DNA from: Physella acuta
Lineage: Eukaryota; Mollusca; Gastropoda; Physidae
Length of the DNA stretch: 64,000 nucleotides
NCBI RefSeq assembly: GCF_028476545.1
Contig: NW_026731931.1
Span: 835,001 to 899,000, forward strand
Reading direction: 5' to 3'
Of this stretch, positions 21,227-32,681 are shown one piece after another; the stretch's first letter is position 1, and each line of letters opens with the position of its first letter. The notes beneath the pieces were generated by a model. The model was given only the letters and a program-made list of their open reading frames with translations, was not told where the DNA came from and ran no database searches. The translations under genes were made by a program, and so were the position numbers.

Positions 21227-23506
21227 TCTATATATATAAAAAGCAATGTATGTGTGTGTATGTTTGTCCTTTATGCATTACTACACCTCTCATCACATCG
21301 CCGTGAAACTTTGGGAAGTTGTTTCTATATACGGTATATAAAAATAATAAAAAGGAACTGCAGTGACACCATTCTCACGATCCCCATGAAACTTTGGTAA
21401 GATGTTGAGAATACTCCTATGGAGGTTTTTGCGCAAAAAACATTTTCAAATTCGTAGGGGTGGCGCCCCGGTAGGGCGCGATTTTTTTTCTCTATATACC
21501 GTATATAAAAATAAAAGTCGATTTTGTTTTGGCATCGTTCATCCGATAGCCATGAGACTTTGGGGAGTTCATTATACCACTCTAGGAAAGGGTTCTGTAA
21601 AAAAAAAAAATTTAATTTCGCAAGGGCGGCGCCACGGGAGGGTCCGATTTTTCTCTATTTACGGTATAAAAAAATAATAAAAGTTAAGTGCAGTGACACC
21701 GTTTATCCGATAGGCATAAAACTTTGGGGAGTTCATTATACCACTCTAGGAAAGGGTTCTGTAAAAAAAAAATTAATTTCGCAAGGGCGGCGCCACGGGA
21801 GGGTCCGATTTTTCTCTATTTACGGTATATAAAAATAATAAAAGTTAAGTGCAGTGACACCGTTAATCCGATAGGCATGAAACTTTGGGGAGTTCATTAT
21901 AAAACTCTAGGGAAGGGTTCTGTAAAAAAAACATTTTTAATTTCGAAAGAGCGGCGCCACGGGAAGGTGCGATTTTTCTTTATATACGGTTTATAAAATT
22001 TCGGTTTCACACCGTTCATCCGTGTACCATGAAACTTTGGGGAGGTGATTAGATCACTCAATGGTAGGGTTCTGCAAAAAATATTGTTTAATATTGTAAG
22101 GGCGGCGCCCCCCGGGGGGGGGGAGATTTTTTTCTCTATACACGGTATATAAAATTTCGCAAGGGCGGCGCCACGGGCGGCTGCGATTTTTCTTTATATA
22201 CGGTTTATAAAAATAAGTCGATTTTGGCGTGACACCGTTATCCGATAGCCAAGAAACTTTGGGGGAGTTGATTAGAGCAATTCAGGGAAGGGTTATGTAA
22301 AAAAAAACTTTTTTTTTAATTTCGCAAGGGCGGCGCCACGGGCGGCTGCGATTTTTCTTTATATACGGTTTATAAAATTTCGGTTTCACACCGTTCATCC
22401 GTGTACCATGAAACTTTGGGGAGATGATTAGTTCACTCAATGGTAGGGTTCTGCAAAAATATTGTTTAATATTTTAAGCGCGGCGCCCCCCGGGGGAGCG
22501 ATTTTTTTTCTCTATACACGGTATATAAAAAATAAAACTCGGATGCGGTTCATCCGAATGCCATGAAACTTTAGGGAGTAGATGAGAATACCCCCGAAAA
22601 TATTTCTGCGAAAAAGAAAACTAAGTTTCTTACGGGCGGCACCATATAGGGTACAACTTTCGTCAATACATGGTTTGGCGCCCAGAGTTTTAGAGCAACT
22701 AAGTTGGCACTTGGCATCCGTTAATCAAGCGTCCTGCATAGCGAGTAAGGGGTACTACTATATTCAGCGGTAAAACTACAACAGGCTTCTAAAAATAACT
22801 TTGTAACGCGAGGAAATCCTTCTGTACAGTTTCGTCACCTTGCGAAAGATGAAAAAATTTACTTTTTGAATATGAGGAGCTTACTGTAGAGTTTCGTTAC
22901 ATTGCGAATGATGCAATAAGCATCTATTATTAGACAATTCTGTCACAAATTGAGATCGAGCATCTATCAATAGACCATTAGTAACGCCAGCATATTGCAT
23001 CAGTCACACTGATATTTAAAACACGTCAAATAATTTTTTTAAGTGTTAAAGAAAAAAATCCTGTTCATTTGTGTCACTTTAGCGAATGACGAAATCTGCA
23101 TCATTATTAACAGGATGCTATTTGGCCGATGGCGCCTGTTAGTTTTACGGAACCAGGGGTCGTACGCCGCGCCTATGCGGTCGTGTAATCGGGGGGTGGG
23201 GGCCGTGAGAGCGCCCCTCTACGTCTCTGACACAGACGCGGTCACCGAAGTGTGTTCTACCATATTATTTCGGTGAGTGATTAATGTACACTCAATGTTT
23301 TCATGCGTTAGTGTAGGTAAACCCGTGTCCTGATATTTATGATCCAAGAACAGGCATTGTTTACATTTAAATAACTCATTTTTAGAAAAAAATGTCACGC
23401 GTCTAAGAACATTAATTATAATTGATAACGCGTTGGTGAAATCCTAATATATTTTGTCAGACTTTCTTCTATCCCCGCGGCAACGCGCGGGGGTCGGGTA
23501 CGCTAG
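21227..23506 (+). mobile_element. Non-autonomous Helitron with exact empty site in unit A
   Basis: The element starts TCTATATATATAAAAAGC and ends with a GC hairpin (CCCCGCG / CGCGGGG, 23,473-23,492), a 10-bp spacer and CTAG. This is the classical Helitron structure (5' TC, 3' hairpin plus CTRR, insertion between A and T). Unit A at 8,860 reads ATGATA/TTTTCTATAG with nothing between, so insertion was precise and made no target duplication. Rep/helicase coding sequence is absent. The interior holds a tandem array (about 21,300-22,600) and a distal GC-richer part ending in the hairpin. A related, older copy is at 29,672-31,620. Confidence 0.9.
21300..22610 (+). repeat. Tandem array inside the Helitron
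   Basis: AACTTTGGGGAG-type cores recur about nine times, mostly 150-170 bp apart. Each is accompanied by a CCGTTCATCCG-like block, an A-run, GGGCGGCGCCACGGG and TATACGGTATATAAAA. Open reading frames across it (for example around KLWGVHYTTLGKGSVKK) are by-products of the repeat and probably not genes. Confidence 0.8.
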
Positions 23507-23852
23507 TTTTCTATAGAATTTAGTAGGAATATAAAAAAAATGAGATTGTTAGATTTGTAATATCGAGGGCTAAAACATGATCCGCTTGACTTCTTTATTT
23601 AATATTCGAGAGGGTTGTTTTTAAACCGGGAATTAAAACTTTTAATTGCCCTGTTATTTATTTTTTTTATTGACAAATGAATGTAAATGACATTTCAATA
23701 ACAATAATGTACTAAACTTTAGACTAAAAAGCATTCAGTTTCTTTAAAAATAAATAACGGACTAATAATAACACTTGTTTGACAGCCAATAAAATTAGTA
23801 CGTACACATTTACTGAAAAGTTAGTTTATAAGCGCATCATAACGTGTATTCT

Positions 23853-23863
<11 letters not shown>

Positions 23864-23915
<52 letters not shown>
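23864..23915. repeat. TA dinucleotide tract
   Basis: It is orthologous to the tract at 9,229-9,315 and about half its length; the flanks TGTTAACACGGTAAATG are the same. Confidence 0.95.
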
Positions 23916-23919
<4 letters not shown>

Positions 23920-24696
23920 AACACGGTAAATGTTTTTTTATACCCTATATGCCTATTAAAGTCAGAAAGGCAAGCTGTTTCCCAAATAGGTTCGTCGGAC
24001 ACTGTTTTTTTTTTCAAATTAAATATGCGTTGTGATTTTTGGTGTGTAGAAAATGGAAGTGGTTTTTAGAAAGAAAAAGCATATGACTATGTATGTTAAG
24101 ATTAGTGACTCATGTAATATAAAAAAAAATACATAGTAAAGTGAAAATGCACATTAATTGGCTAAAAACATATATATCATGTATATTTAAGCATAAGCGA
24201 AAATGTTATAAGTAGGGGATTATGTGTGCCGAAGCTATGCAGTGAGAGGGCTTACACTACCATTATATTCTTTCTAGCCATTCAGTAGTTCATCCTAAAG
24301 CACGACGACATAAATGCATGCAAATCCCTTGATAGGATGAATTTAGTTGACTCTGCTGTTTATTACACATATAGTACATATAACGACCTTTACAAGCGAA
24401 ATTATAACTTGAATACATTTACGGCCTCACCCAAAACTACAATAACAAGACTACTTTCAGCTTCATTACCGGCAACAACGATCATCCACTAAAACGTCAC
24501 TTACTTGCGTACCGCGTCACACTTTCAAAATAGTCCTGCAACAGCATTCGTGCGCATCAATTTGCCTAACAAAGCATTAACATACGCGTAAAAATAAGCG
24601 TAGGCATTAGCATATGCAGAAGTTTGAATAATTTCATATTAAATGACGAAAGAGAGAGCGATTCCTCCAATACTTCCTTATACTTTTCTATTTTTT

Positions 24697-25430
24697 AACA
24701 CGTTTTTATTAACTCAGCTTCGCGTGTGTTTGTTTGTTGTTAAAATTGACATCGAAAATTAGCCCACTTTTGATTGCTCTATAGATCTGAAATTTGGCAT
24801 GCAGGCTACTTTCGCCTAACAATTTCAGATGCAATCATAAAAACTAGCAATTAGAGACCGTAATTAGCTTAATTTAATTACGCCCTAAGGACCATAAAAT
24901 TGAGGACATGATTTCTAAAGATACCGACAAGACTGGAGGCCTATTGACACAGTTACTTCGGCCCCAATCGATGTGAGCGCGCTGGCCGTGATCGTATAGT
25001 GGTTAGTACTTCGCGTTGTGGCCGCGACAACCTAGGTTCGAATCCTGGTCGCTCAAGATTTTTAGTCCGTGTATTTATAAACACTTAGGCAAGTCATACT
25101 TAATCAAGTCATTAGATAAAGTAGAAAATAAACTATATAAAAAACTTTTTTAAAAACCACGTTTTTCATGTGTAGCAACGGACTAAAAAGGAGAAAATAA
25201 AATACTTAAAAAAACTTTTTAAAAAAAACACGTTTTTCTTGTGGACTAAAAAGTAGAAAATAACTATTTACATACATTTGATGACAAAAAACGTGGGTCG
25301 GGCAGATGGGTCGGGAAATTTGATGGTGAACGTACCCACGTTTTTTTGTCATCAAATGTATGTAAATAGTTATTTTCTACTTTTTAGTCCACAAGAAAAA
25401 CGTGGTTTTTTAAAAAGTTTTTTTAAGTAT
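24697..25430. mobile_element. Foldback-like element carrying a tRNA-His-like sequence
   Basis: Unit A lacks this block (10,110: CTAATTTTTTTATTTTATTAC), so it is an insertion. It opens ACACGTTTTTATTAACTCAG. Near its end, a unit of ACTTTTTAAAAA plus CACGTTTTTC plus GGACTAAAAAG is present twice in tandem (25,140 and 25,208) and once inverted. The inverted copy gives arms of about 91 bp (25,208-25,298 and 25,334-25,426) around a 35-bp GGGTCGGG-type spacer. The middle contains the tRNA-like sequence. The element at 54,520-55,150 has the same layout. Confidence 0.65.
24985..25055 (+). tRNA. tRNA-His(GTG)-like sequence, probably a pseudogene or SINE head
   Basis: The sequence begins GCCGTGATCGTATAGTGGTT, the normal start of animal tRNA-His. 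The anticodon stem TCGCG/CGCGA pairs perfectly around a loop with GTG, and the T arm CTAGG-TTCGAAT-CCTGG is sound. The B box GGTTCGAATCC is consensus, so pol III could recognise it. The acceptor stem fails: the 3' end TCGCTC pairs with only about four of the seven 5' bases. A T5 run follows at 25,060. It lies inside the insertion above, which favours a tRNA-derived mobile sequence over a working tRNA gene. Confidence 0.6.
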
Positions 25431-25494
25431 TTTATTTTATTTTATTACTTATTCCGTTTTAGCTTTTTACTGCTTTAATCTTTAGATCTCTGAG

Positions 25495-26221
25495 GGGGTT
25501 TGTTTTCTTGGTTGATGAACAGAGTATTGAAGTTTTTAGATTGTTCTTAGTCATTTTAAGACGAGTCGTTCGTACACACCAAAAAAATATGGAGTTCTTT
25601 CGTCGGCATGAAGCTAGTTGCAAACGTCAGAGACGATCAAAAAGAAAGTTTTCACCACGGAAATACAGCATTAGTGCAGGCATCATATGAAATCGCATTA
25701 GATATTGCCAAGCAAAAAAAAAACCCTCACGCAATTGGAGAAAATATCATAAAATCATCAAACCTTGCATGTTAAAGATGATGAAATTAGTTCTTGGCTA
25801 TCCCCGTGCAGTAAAGATGCAGCAAATATATCTGTCTAATAACACTATTCAGCGGCGTGTGGCATACATGTCCGTAGATGTTAAATAATACATTTTAAAT
25901 GAAATCAAGCTTGCACCATTGTTTGCTTTTCAAATTAATGAATAAAAAATAGTTTTTTTTTAACTTGAGAAGTACAATGGGGAAACTGCTGTGGGGTGTG
26001 TATTGATGGTACGCTGTCTATGTTTGGGTCAAAATCAGGCGTTCAGAAAAAAAGTAAAATATTTAGCGTCAGAATCAATCTTACCCATCGCATTAAAACA
26101 GTGAATCTTATTTTATTGTATATTAATTTATTTACTAATTTCGACATTTAATACTAAGGGGGTCGCTGATCACTAACTATTTATAAAAGGGATCGCTACT
26201 CGTAAAATTTTGGTAAACCAT
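25495..26221 (+). mobile_element. Decayed hAT transposon with transposase fragment (unit B copy)
   Basis: It is orthologous to 10,160-10,955. It keeps the same broken transposase pieces (RTHQKNMEFFRRHEASCKRQ, then SNNTIQRRVAYMSVDV) and the same right terminal region. It lost a short segment near 25,935 that unit A retains. Confidence 0.7.
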
Positions 26222-26938
26222 GTTTCAGGTACTTTAAAGGAAATATCAAATTGTTAGAAATAGTAATATCTAGATCTAGATGCTGAAAATGGATCTGCTT
26301 TTTATATTTAAAAGGGATGTACTTAATCTAAGAATTATTTTATTTTTATTTTAATTGTTATTATTGTTCTAAAAAAATGAAAGTAAATAGCTTTTCGATT
26401 CGAAAAATAAAAATATTTTTAGACTAATAGATTTTTAAAAAGCGTTGTAAGTAGTAGACTAATATTAGCATTTGTCGGATAGCCAATAAAAGAAGGATAC
26501 ATACACCCTTATTTAAAAATATATTTTTTTTGCATTTCGTAACTCGTAATGTGTAATAGATGTGTATACTGTTAATATTGGCTTAACACAATAAAATCTT
26601 TATTCTATACGCGTAATAAATAAATTATATTAGTGATGCAAAACATTTAAAACAGATGCACACTCCTTCTCTGGAGCTTTTTGTCGGATACAATGATTTT
26701 TTCTTAAACTTAAATATGCGTTGTAATTTTTTTTTGTTGGAAATTATTTAGTTTTTATACATAACACTACGAATCATGAAAGCTAGGAATCAACACATTA
26801 GAGATGTCTTGATCGTGATGTTTACCTACATCTAGAAAATTGGGTACATATTGCGATTGTTAATATGTTAATAATAAAATAAATATAACAGAATAATAAT
26901 AACGATACTTACATGAGTAAAGTAACAACAAACATAAC

Positions 26939-27357
26939 TGTTAGGGTGGGGTTGATTAGAGGATCTACCGTCAGTTTTGAGGGTGGGGAAAAGCAGTACC
27001 ACTAAATGTGAGTGTGGGGGTGGTTAAGATGAAATATAATGTCCTTTATTACAATTTAAACAATCAACTTCCTACTTTATCTAACTAACCTAAACTATAT
27101 ACTATTTGCTCTACAAACTACGCACTCCCATGACCAATCCTAACACACTACATTCTAACTCTCTACCTAACTCTACATTTCTCTGTCCGTTCTCCTTGCC
27201 TACGTATTACTAACTGCCGCTGATCTAACTACTGACCCACGCATCAGTGGTCAGCTGACCGTCCCACGTGACAGGTCAGCTCTTGTATTTTCATTGATCT
27301 CTCTAACCTAATTAGCTATAGCCTGTTTTAACCATTTACCCTGAACGCGTCATAACA
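26939..27357. mobile_element. Solo-LTR-like insertion (unit B copy)
   Basis: This is the same 419-bp block, TGTTAGG to CATAACA, with the same ATAAC direct repeats as at 11,671-12,089. The two copies differ at few positions, in line with the surrounding A/B similarity. Confidence 0.65.
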
Positions 27358-27595
27358 ATAACCTAGCTCTATACAACATATTGGTTATTCCTATTTATGT
27401 ATAATGCTCATATAAATAATATAGCAAAACATTGCACAAAACACAAACGTTTAAAGTAGAATGTAAACGAAAGTCTGAAATCGAAAACTAAAGTAAAGTA
27501 TGCTTTTCAAAAACTCGATCAGTGTAGGCCTATATAGACTTCATTTTATTGTTCAATGTCAAAATAAACATTAATCAATTTAACAAAACATGCAG

Positions 27596-27722
27596 ATACA
27601 AACATCACGCTAACCGAGCCTCAGGGTTTCATCTCTAGTCCTGGATATCCACTGGGTTTCCTAAAGAACAAGTTTTACACCTGGACTATACAAGGCAAGC
27701 CTGATACGTTCATCATTCTTAA
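27596..27722 (+). CDS. CUB-4 domain, first-half exon (unit B)
   Basis: The 127-bp exon follows ACATGCAG, donor AA/GTAAGT, phases 1 and 2. It reads TNITLTEPQGFISSPGYPLG, FLKNKFYTWTIQGKP and DTFIILK. It differs from CUB-2 at very few residues (GKP for GQP). Confidence 0.92.
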
Positions 27723-28163
27723 GTAAGTTTTCTGCTTATATCTTGCAATTACATATTAACTATGTATATATGATTATATGAATTGCAGTTGGAATGGAAA
27801 TATGAATAGGAGTATGATTATTAATAAGAATTGTATTAGGGATAAAAAAAAAACAACCACATATATGTATGTAAGTAATTAGACAAAAATGTCCTGACAG
27901 AAAACTGATACTAAACTATACAACTTTGGCTGTCACTATACAAACCTTAAAGTACTCGATGGACCTCAAGCTACGTCTTCTTAATGTTTGAGTTTATCAG
28001 TACATGACTTTATGAGTGTATGAGTAAATGAGTATAAGAGTGAATGAGTGTAAGTTTGTATGAATGAATGAAATGATTCGAAATTGCACAAATGGGCGAA
28101 AGCTGGAGTAGGAGTCAATTTTGAAATCTGCGCTATTTAAATACAAATTGTTTTTTGTTACAG

Positions 28164-28369
28164 TTTAATTGATTCCAACTTAGACGTCTTGAGTTGTTTC
28201 TATAACTCCCTTAATATATACGATGGACCTACAGCTAATTCGTCATGTTTGGATTCCTGCTTGATGTCACCTCGGCTGATTGTTTCAACCAGTAACTACT
28301 TACACATTGTGTTCTACAGTACTAACTCTATAAACTTTAGAGGCTTTTATGGAAACTACGAGATCAGAG
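28164..28369 (+). CDS. CUB-4 domain, second-half exon (unit B)
   Basis: The 206-bp exon follows TTACAG, donor G/GTATT, phases 2 and 1. It reads LIDSNLDVLSCFYNSLNIYD, GPTANSSCLDSCLMSP, RLIVSTSNYLHIVF and FRGFYGNYEIRG. Differences from CUB-2 include W to L, Y to F and K to N. It shows the same altered cysteine pattern and the Asp-to-Asn change. Confidence 0.9.
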
Positions 28370-28649
28370 GTATTTTAATATTAATAAGCCTAAATATTCA
28401 ATACATTCTGTTCAACACACTTTCTTTATTCCGTTCCTCTGTGGTGCTTCTCTGCATTCCATTTAAAAGGCTAACGTTATAAATTGTATCTAACAAGGTA
28501 CAATACAGAGAGCATAAACCATATACAACCTTTAGCTTTTGCAAAATAAACATCTCTAATATAATGTGCTAATAATGTGCTATATAGTTGTTGGATAACT
28601 GAGATTTGTTTATCTGAGACTCCACAATGCTTTACATTTGTTTATATAG

Positions 28650-29671
28650 GTGACCCGGTGCACCGTCAAATCAACCCCGACAAAACGACCCAGTCAAAAT
28701 AGCCCAGTTTAAAGTGCCTCGTCTTAATTGCTCCCGTCAAATGGGCTCCCGTCATATTGACTCCCGACATATTGGCTCCCGACAAATATGCTCAGGACAA
28801 ATAGGCTCAGGACATATTGACTACCGACAAATAGGCTCCCCATATATTAGCTCCCGACAAATTGGCACCCGACAAATGGGCTCAGGACATATTGGCTACC
28901 GACAAATGAGCTCCCGATACATTAGCTTCCGACAAATGGGGTCCCGATATATTGAATTCCGTCAAAAAGACTCGACAACTTGGCTCAAGACAAATGAATC
29001 GCATGACAACTATAGGCATAAAAGTAACCAGTTTGGCCTACCTCCAATACCACTATAACCTCTTTTTAATTGTTTTTCATGAACCAACATTAATTTACAA
29101 ACAAATTGAGCCCTTAAATTCCACCAATTCTAACATTTTGATAATGTTTAATTTACAACGGTGAAGATCTGTTGCTTGAAAGCGAGCACAGAAGTGTAAA
29201 TGTATGATATACATGATGTTTACATGATAACGGCATTTTGTTTTTTTGATAACCTACAAGCATAATGCAGGTAGAAATGTACAGCGTGGACCCTTCTCCC
29301 CAAACACTGAGTTTGAATAACCGATAACCGACTCATTTATGCAAGTCATAGATAGATGACCCTTAAATTAAAACATGGTTTTCTTTATAATAGATAAACT
29401 ATTAAAAAAATAAAGCCTGCCGAACAAGACTTGCATACGATGTATTACTTATGAGTGTTGGATAAGCTAACCTTAAAGAATATTGATAAACGGGTCCCAC
29501 TGGCATGTGTCATATTCAATGAGATCGTTTCGCTCGGATACCGTATTGTCGGTGGTCCTTTTGTCGGGAGCCAATTTGACAAGAGCCTAGTTGTCGGAAG
29601 TTGTAATGACAGGAACCGTTTTGTCGAGAAAATAAATGTCGAGAGCCTACTTATCGGGAGTCTAAATAAAG
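28650..29671. mobile_element. Foldback-like element with arms of 15-bp repeats
   Basis: At 28,690-28,990 a 15-bp unit of the type GGCTCCCGACAAATT is repeated about 18 times with variants. At 29,540-29,665 the same unit recurs inverted (TTGTCGGGAGCCAAT), about six to seven copies. Between lie about 550 bp of AT-rich sequence without coding signal. Long inverted repeats composed of short tandem repeats are the structure of foldback elements such as Drosophila FB. The family assignment is inferred from structure only. Confidence 0.6.
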
Positions 29672-31620
29672 GTGTTGCACTTGGCATCCGTTAATCGTGC
29701 GTCCTGAATAGCGGGTAAGGGATGCTACTATATTCAGTGTTTAAACGTCAACAAGCACAAAAGCCGGCGCCCCGTAGCTTCCACGACCCGTAGCGCCCCG
29801 GACTCCCCTGCTAGCAGTATGCGCCTAAGTTCGTTTAAAAAGATGTTATATGCTAATGACACGATGGGCAACAATAATCATTGACTATATCGAACAAGGC
29901 GCGTCGCCCGGCGCCCCTGAAGGGTTCTATTTGGAGCCCTGGGCTTTCCCGTTAGCGCAATGGCGCCTGAGTTCGTTCTAAACAGTGCGAAAGACAATAG
30001 ATAAGAAGGTGTGTTACAGTCACTCAATAAATTAAATCAGCCGTGTCAGTAGCGCTCTGGTAGGGTATGATTCGGCTGCGAACTATAATTTCAGTTACGG
30101 CTCCCAAAGGTTCACAAGGGCCGCAAAGGGTCAAGTAATGTTTTATTTTTTTGGAAAAATCAGATAAATTAACCAAGGTTAGATTATTAACTGGGATGTT
30201 TTCTGTAGTTCATGTGACATGGATTGTCTATAACAAAAATGTGTAGGCACAGTGAAAGTGGTATGCTAGCGAGACAAAGTGTTTGAACGAAACAGTGTGT
30301 GAAGCAATGTGGTGTGGCGTCAAAATCGTGTGTATACTCGTCAGTTTTTTTACTTTCTCGTGCGACAAAAAAATCGAGATTTTTACACCTCACTGATACG
30401 GAAAAAACATAATTTTGCAATCTAGTCCGTATGTCTGTGTGTCTGTCTCTGTGTGTGTGTCTTTCTGTCTGTATGTAAACACGATAACTTGAGTACCGTT
30501 ACAGCTACGTTGATGAAATTTCATATATAAGTATTTTATCAAAATCGTAGATCCTGATCAACTTTTGAGCGATTTCCAATAAACGAAAGTGGTGCTTTTC
30601 TACTTTGAATTTTTCAAAAGCCTATAACTTAAGTACTATTTCAGATAGATAAATGAAATTTCACATGTAAATAAAAGATCTAGTTTTCAACCTTCTGTTA
30701 AATTTTGAATAATTTCCGTTGAGCGGAAGTAGTAATTTACGCTACTTCCGATTTCTCAAAAAATGCATGTAAATTTATAAATTACTTTTATTATGCACAT
30801 TTTGTTTTGGCGTTTGCTTGGTGCGCAATTCTTTTTTCCTATGACATTCTATTATATTTTTAAAAGTTTATGCAATTAAAAATCATCTCTATATTCCAAG
30901 TTATATAAGAATATTCGAGAAAGTTTAGGGAGATCAATCCCGGTGTATACTTTATGTAATTTGTTCTTGTGATTCATGATACAGATTCTCGTTGTGGAAT
31001 GTATTTATTTATAATTGTTACATTTGGCAAAAACGAGCCAAAATAAATAAGAAACCAAGTGTAACTGTCCATAAAAAAATCCAAACAAATCCAAAGCCTA
31101 CAGTTTTCGAAATAATGAAAATATTTCAGTACAAAATTTTCGGAGGGCAACTCAAATCTAAAAAAAATCCTCACTTCTAGATATTGAAATCGAAACTCTA
31201 ATAATACACCTTTGGAAACGCTTACAAATTGCATCAGTAACACTGGTGTGTTATAACACGTCAAATATTTTTTCTACTATGTTAAAGAAAAAATCATGTT
31301 CGTTTGTGTCACTTTTACGACTGACGCAATCATCATCATTGTTTCAGGAAGTTATTTTGCGCTCTGGGTTATCCCCTGTGAGCACTATGGCGCCTATGTT
31401 AGTGTTAAGGAGCCAGGGGTCTTTCGTGTTGTCTCTGCGGTAGTGTAATCGGGGGCTCCCGAGAGCGCCCCTCTACGTCCCTAACAGATGTGCATCACCG
31501 AAGTGTGTTCTACCTCATTAACGTACACTCAAGGTTTTCATGCGGTAGTGTACAAGGTCACGCTTCTTAAATTATTGGATTGGTAATGCATTGGTGAAAC
31601 TCTTCTTATCTATTTTGGTC
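29672..31620 (+). mobile_element. Relic of the unit B Helitron family, split by repeat E
   Basis: From TTGCACTTGGCATCCGTTAA (compare 22,695) to the CATTGGTGAAACTCTTCTTA region (compare 23,430-23,455) it follows the distal half of the intact Helitron. It has extra GC-rich sequence at 29,755-30,130. The 5' array and the terminal hairpin are missing. E copy 5 interrupts it. Confidence 0.65.
30346..30949 (+). repeat. Dispersed repeat E, copy 5 (plus)
   Basis: It runs from TTTTTTTACTTTCTCG to AGATCAATCCCGGTGTATA inside the Helitron relic. The internal blocks ACCGTTACAGCTACGTTGAT, TTGAGCGATTTCC and TTTGGCGTTTGCTTGGTGCG are well kept. Confidence 0.7.
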
Positions 31621-32039
31621 AATTTTACAATGTCTTCAACTAACCGGAAAAGAATACTACTGGTTCCTCAGATTCAACTGCATTTAACTGTAAAGCCACC
31701 AACATTTATATATTGCCTGCTTAGCAAAAGAAAAATAAGACCCGATTACATGTACAGTCGAGGGCTTCACGCAATCGAGATTCACACGTTTTGGTGGTTA
31801 TATGAAAAGAAAATTGTACATTTAAAAAAAAAGTAAAATGCTAATATAATAGTTTTTAAAACACGATTATACCTCGCATAAAATGAGTTTAAGCTAATTT
31901 GTGTGTGATTTTTTTGTCTCATGATATACTTCGCGATGAAATAGGTTAAATTACTAAATTAGAAAATGGTTTAAAAAATTAATTTAAAATCTAGTAAGAC
32001 AATCTGCTAATATATCTCCATATATATAAATTATAATGG

Positions 32040-32101
32040 GGGAAAAAATGTAACCCAACCCCCCCCCCTCCCCACAAATCGATCCTAGCTACGCTACTGT
32101 C
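32040..32101. repeat. C-rich terminus of a GGCGTAGC-type element (unit C copy)
   Basis: A pyrimidine run followed by GATCCTAGCTACGCTACTG, equivalent to the window start in unit A. Confidence 0.5.
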
Positions 32102-32681
32102 TTATATTATGTCAGAAAATATGCTTTAATTTCTTACAGGCTTAACAAACGCAAACTCGAATGCATGTATAAATTAATGAATTAATCCTCTAATAACACG
32201 TTATGGTTATGTGAACTTGATAATCTACATGAGGGATACCAGATAACATACTATATTGTATGTTAATGGAGAGGTAAATATTCAGCCAAACATAAACATT
32301 GGTCAACATATGTTGAGAATTCAAGACTAAAAAGACCAAATCATTTTTTCACATTATCATTCTAGACAGTCCATAGTCATGGATCGAATTTTACGTATAT
32401 TGTTTAAACAATGTATACAGTAGTTGCTTTTACGATAGGTGGAAGAAAATACGAAATTTCACCAGTATAATTTGCTTCCACAACACTAATCATCTAAAAA
32501 GCATATTTGCATTTTCGGCGTATTAGACAAGACAAAACGATTTTTCAGGTTCTGTGAATGTTCTCGCATCATCAGTAAAGTTTGACTTCGTATAGTACAG
32601 AAGGTTTAAGCAGTGGAAAATGTAAACAAAATGTGCAATAAAGCACCACACATATGTGCATCACTGTTATACAGACCAACA

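Larger units (their letters stand above)
20903..27595 (+). other. Intron between CUB-3 and CUB-4 (unit B)
   Basis: This intron is equivalent to 8,540-12,314 plus two insertions: a Helitron at 21,227-23,506 and a foldback element at about 24,697-25,430. It also contains a TA tract, a hAT relic and a solo-LTR-like block, all shared with unit A. Confidence 0.8.

Noticed and set aside
21402-21996. Three overlapping open frames (KLWGVHYTTLGKGSVKK motif)
   Set aside because: They arise from the Helitron's tandem array and contain no helicase or Rep motif.
24985-25055. Functional tRNA-His gene
   Set aside because: Anticodon and T arms are good, but the acceptor stem pairs in only about four of seven positions and the sequence lies in a mobile insertion; kept only as a tRNA-like sequence.
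28690-28990. CRISPR-like array
   Set aside because: Units are contiguous 15-mers without spacers; it is a minisatellite in a eukaryotic intron.
28714-29058. 114-codon open frame with repeating GSRHI/GSRQI units
   Set aside because: It is the translation of a 15-bp minisatellite arm of a foldback-like element; no coding context or splice signals.
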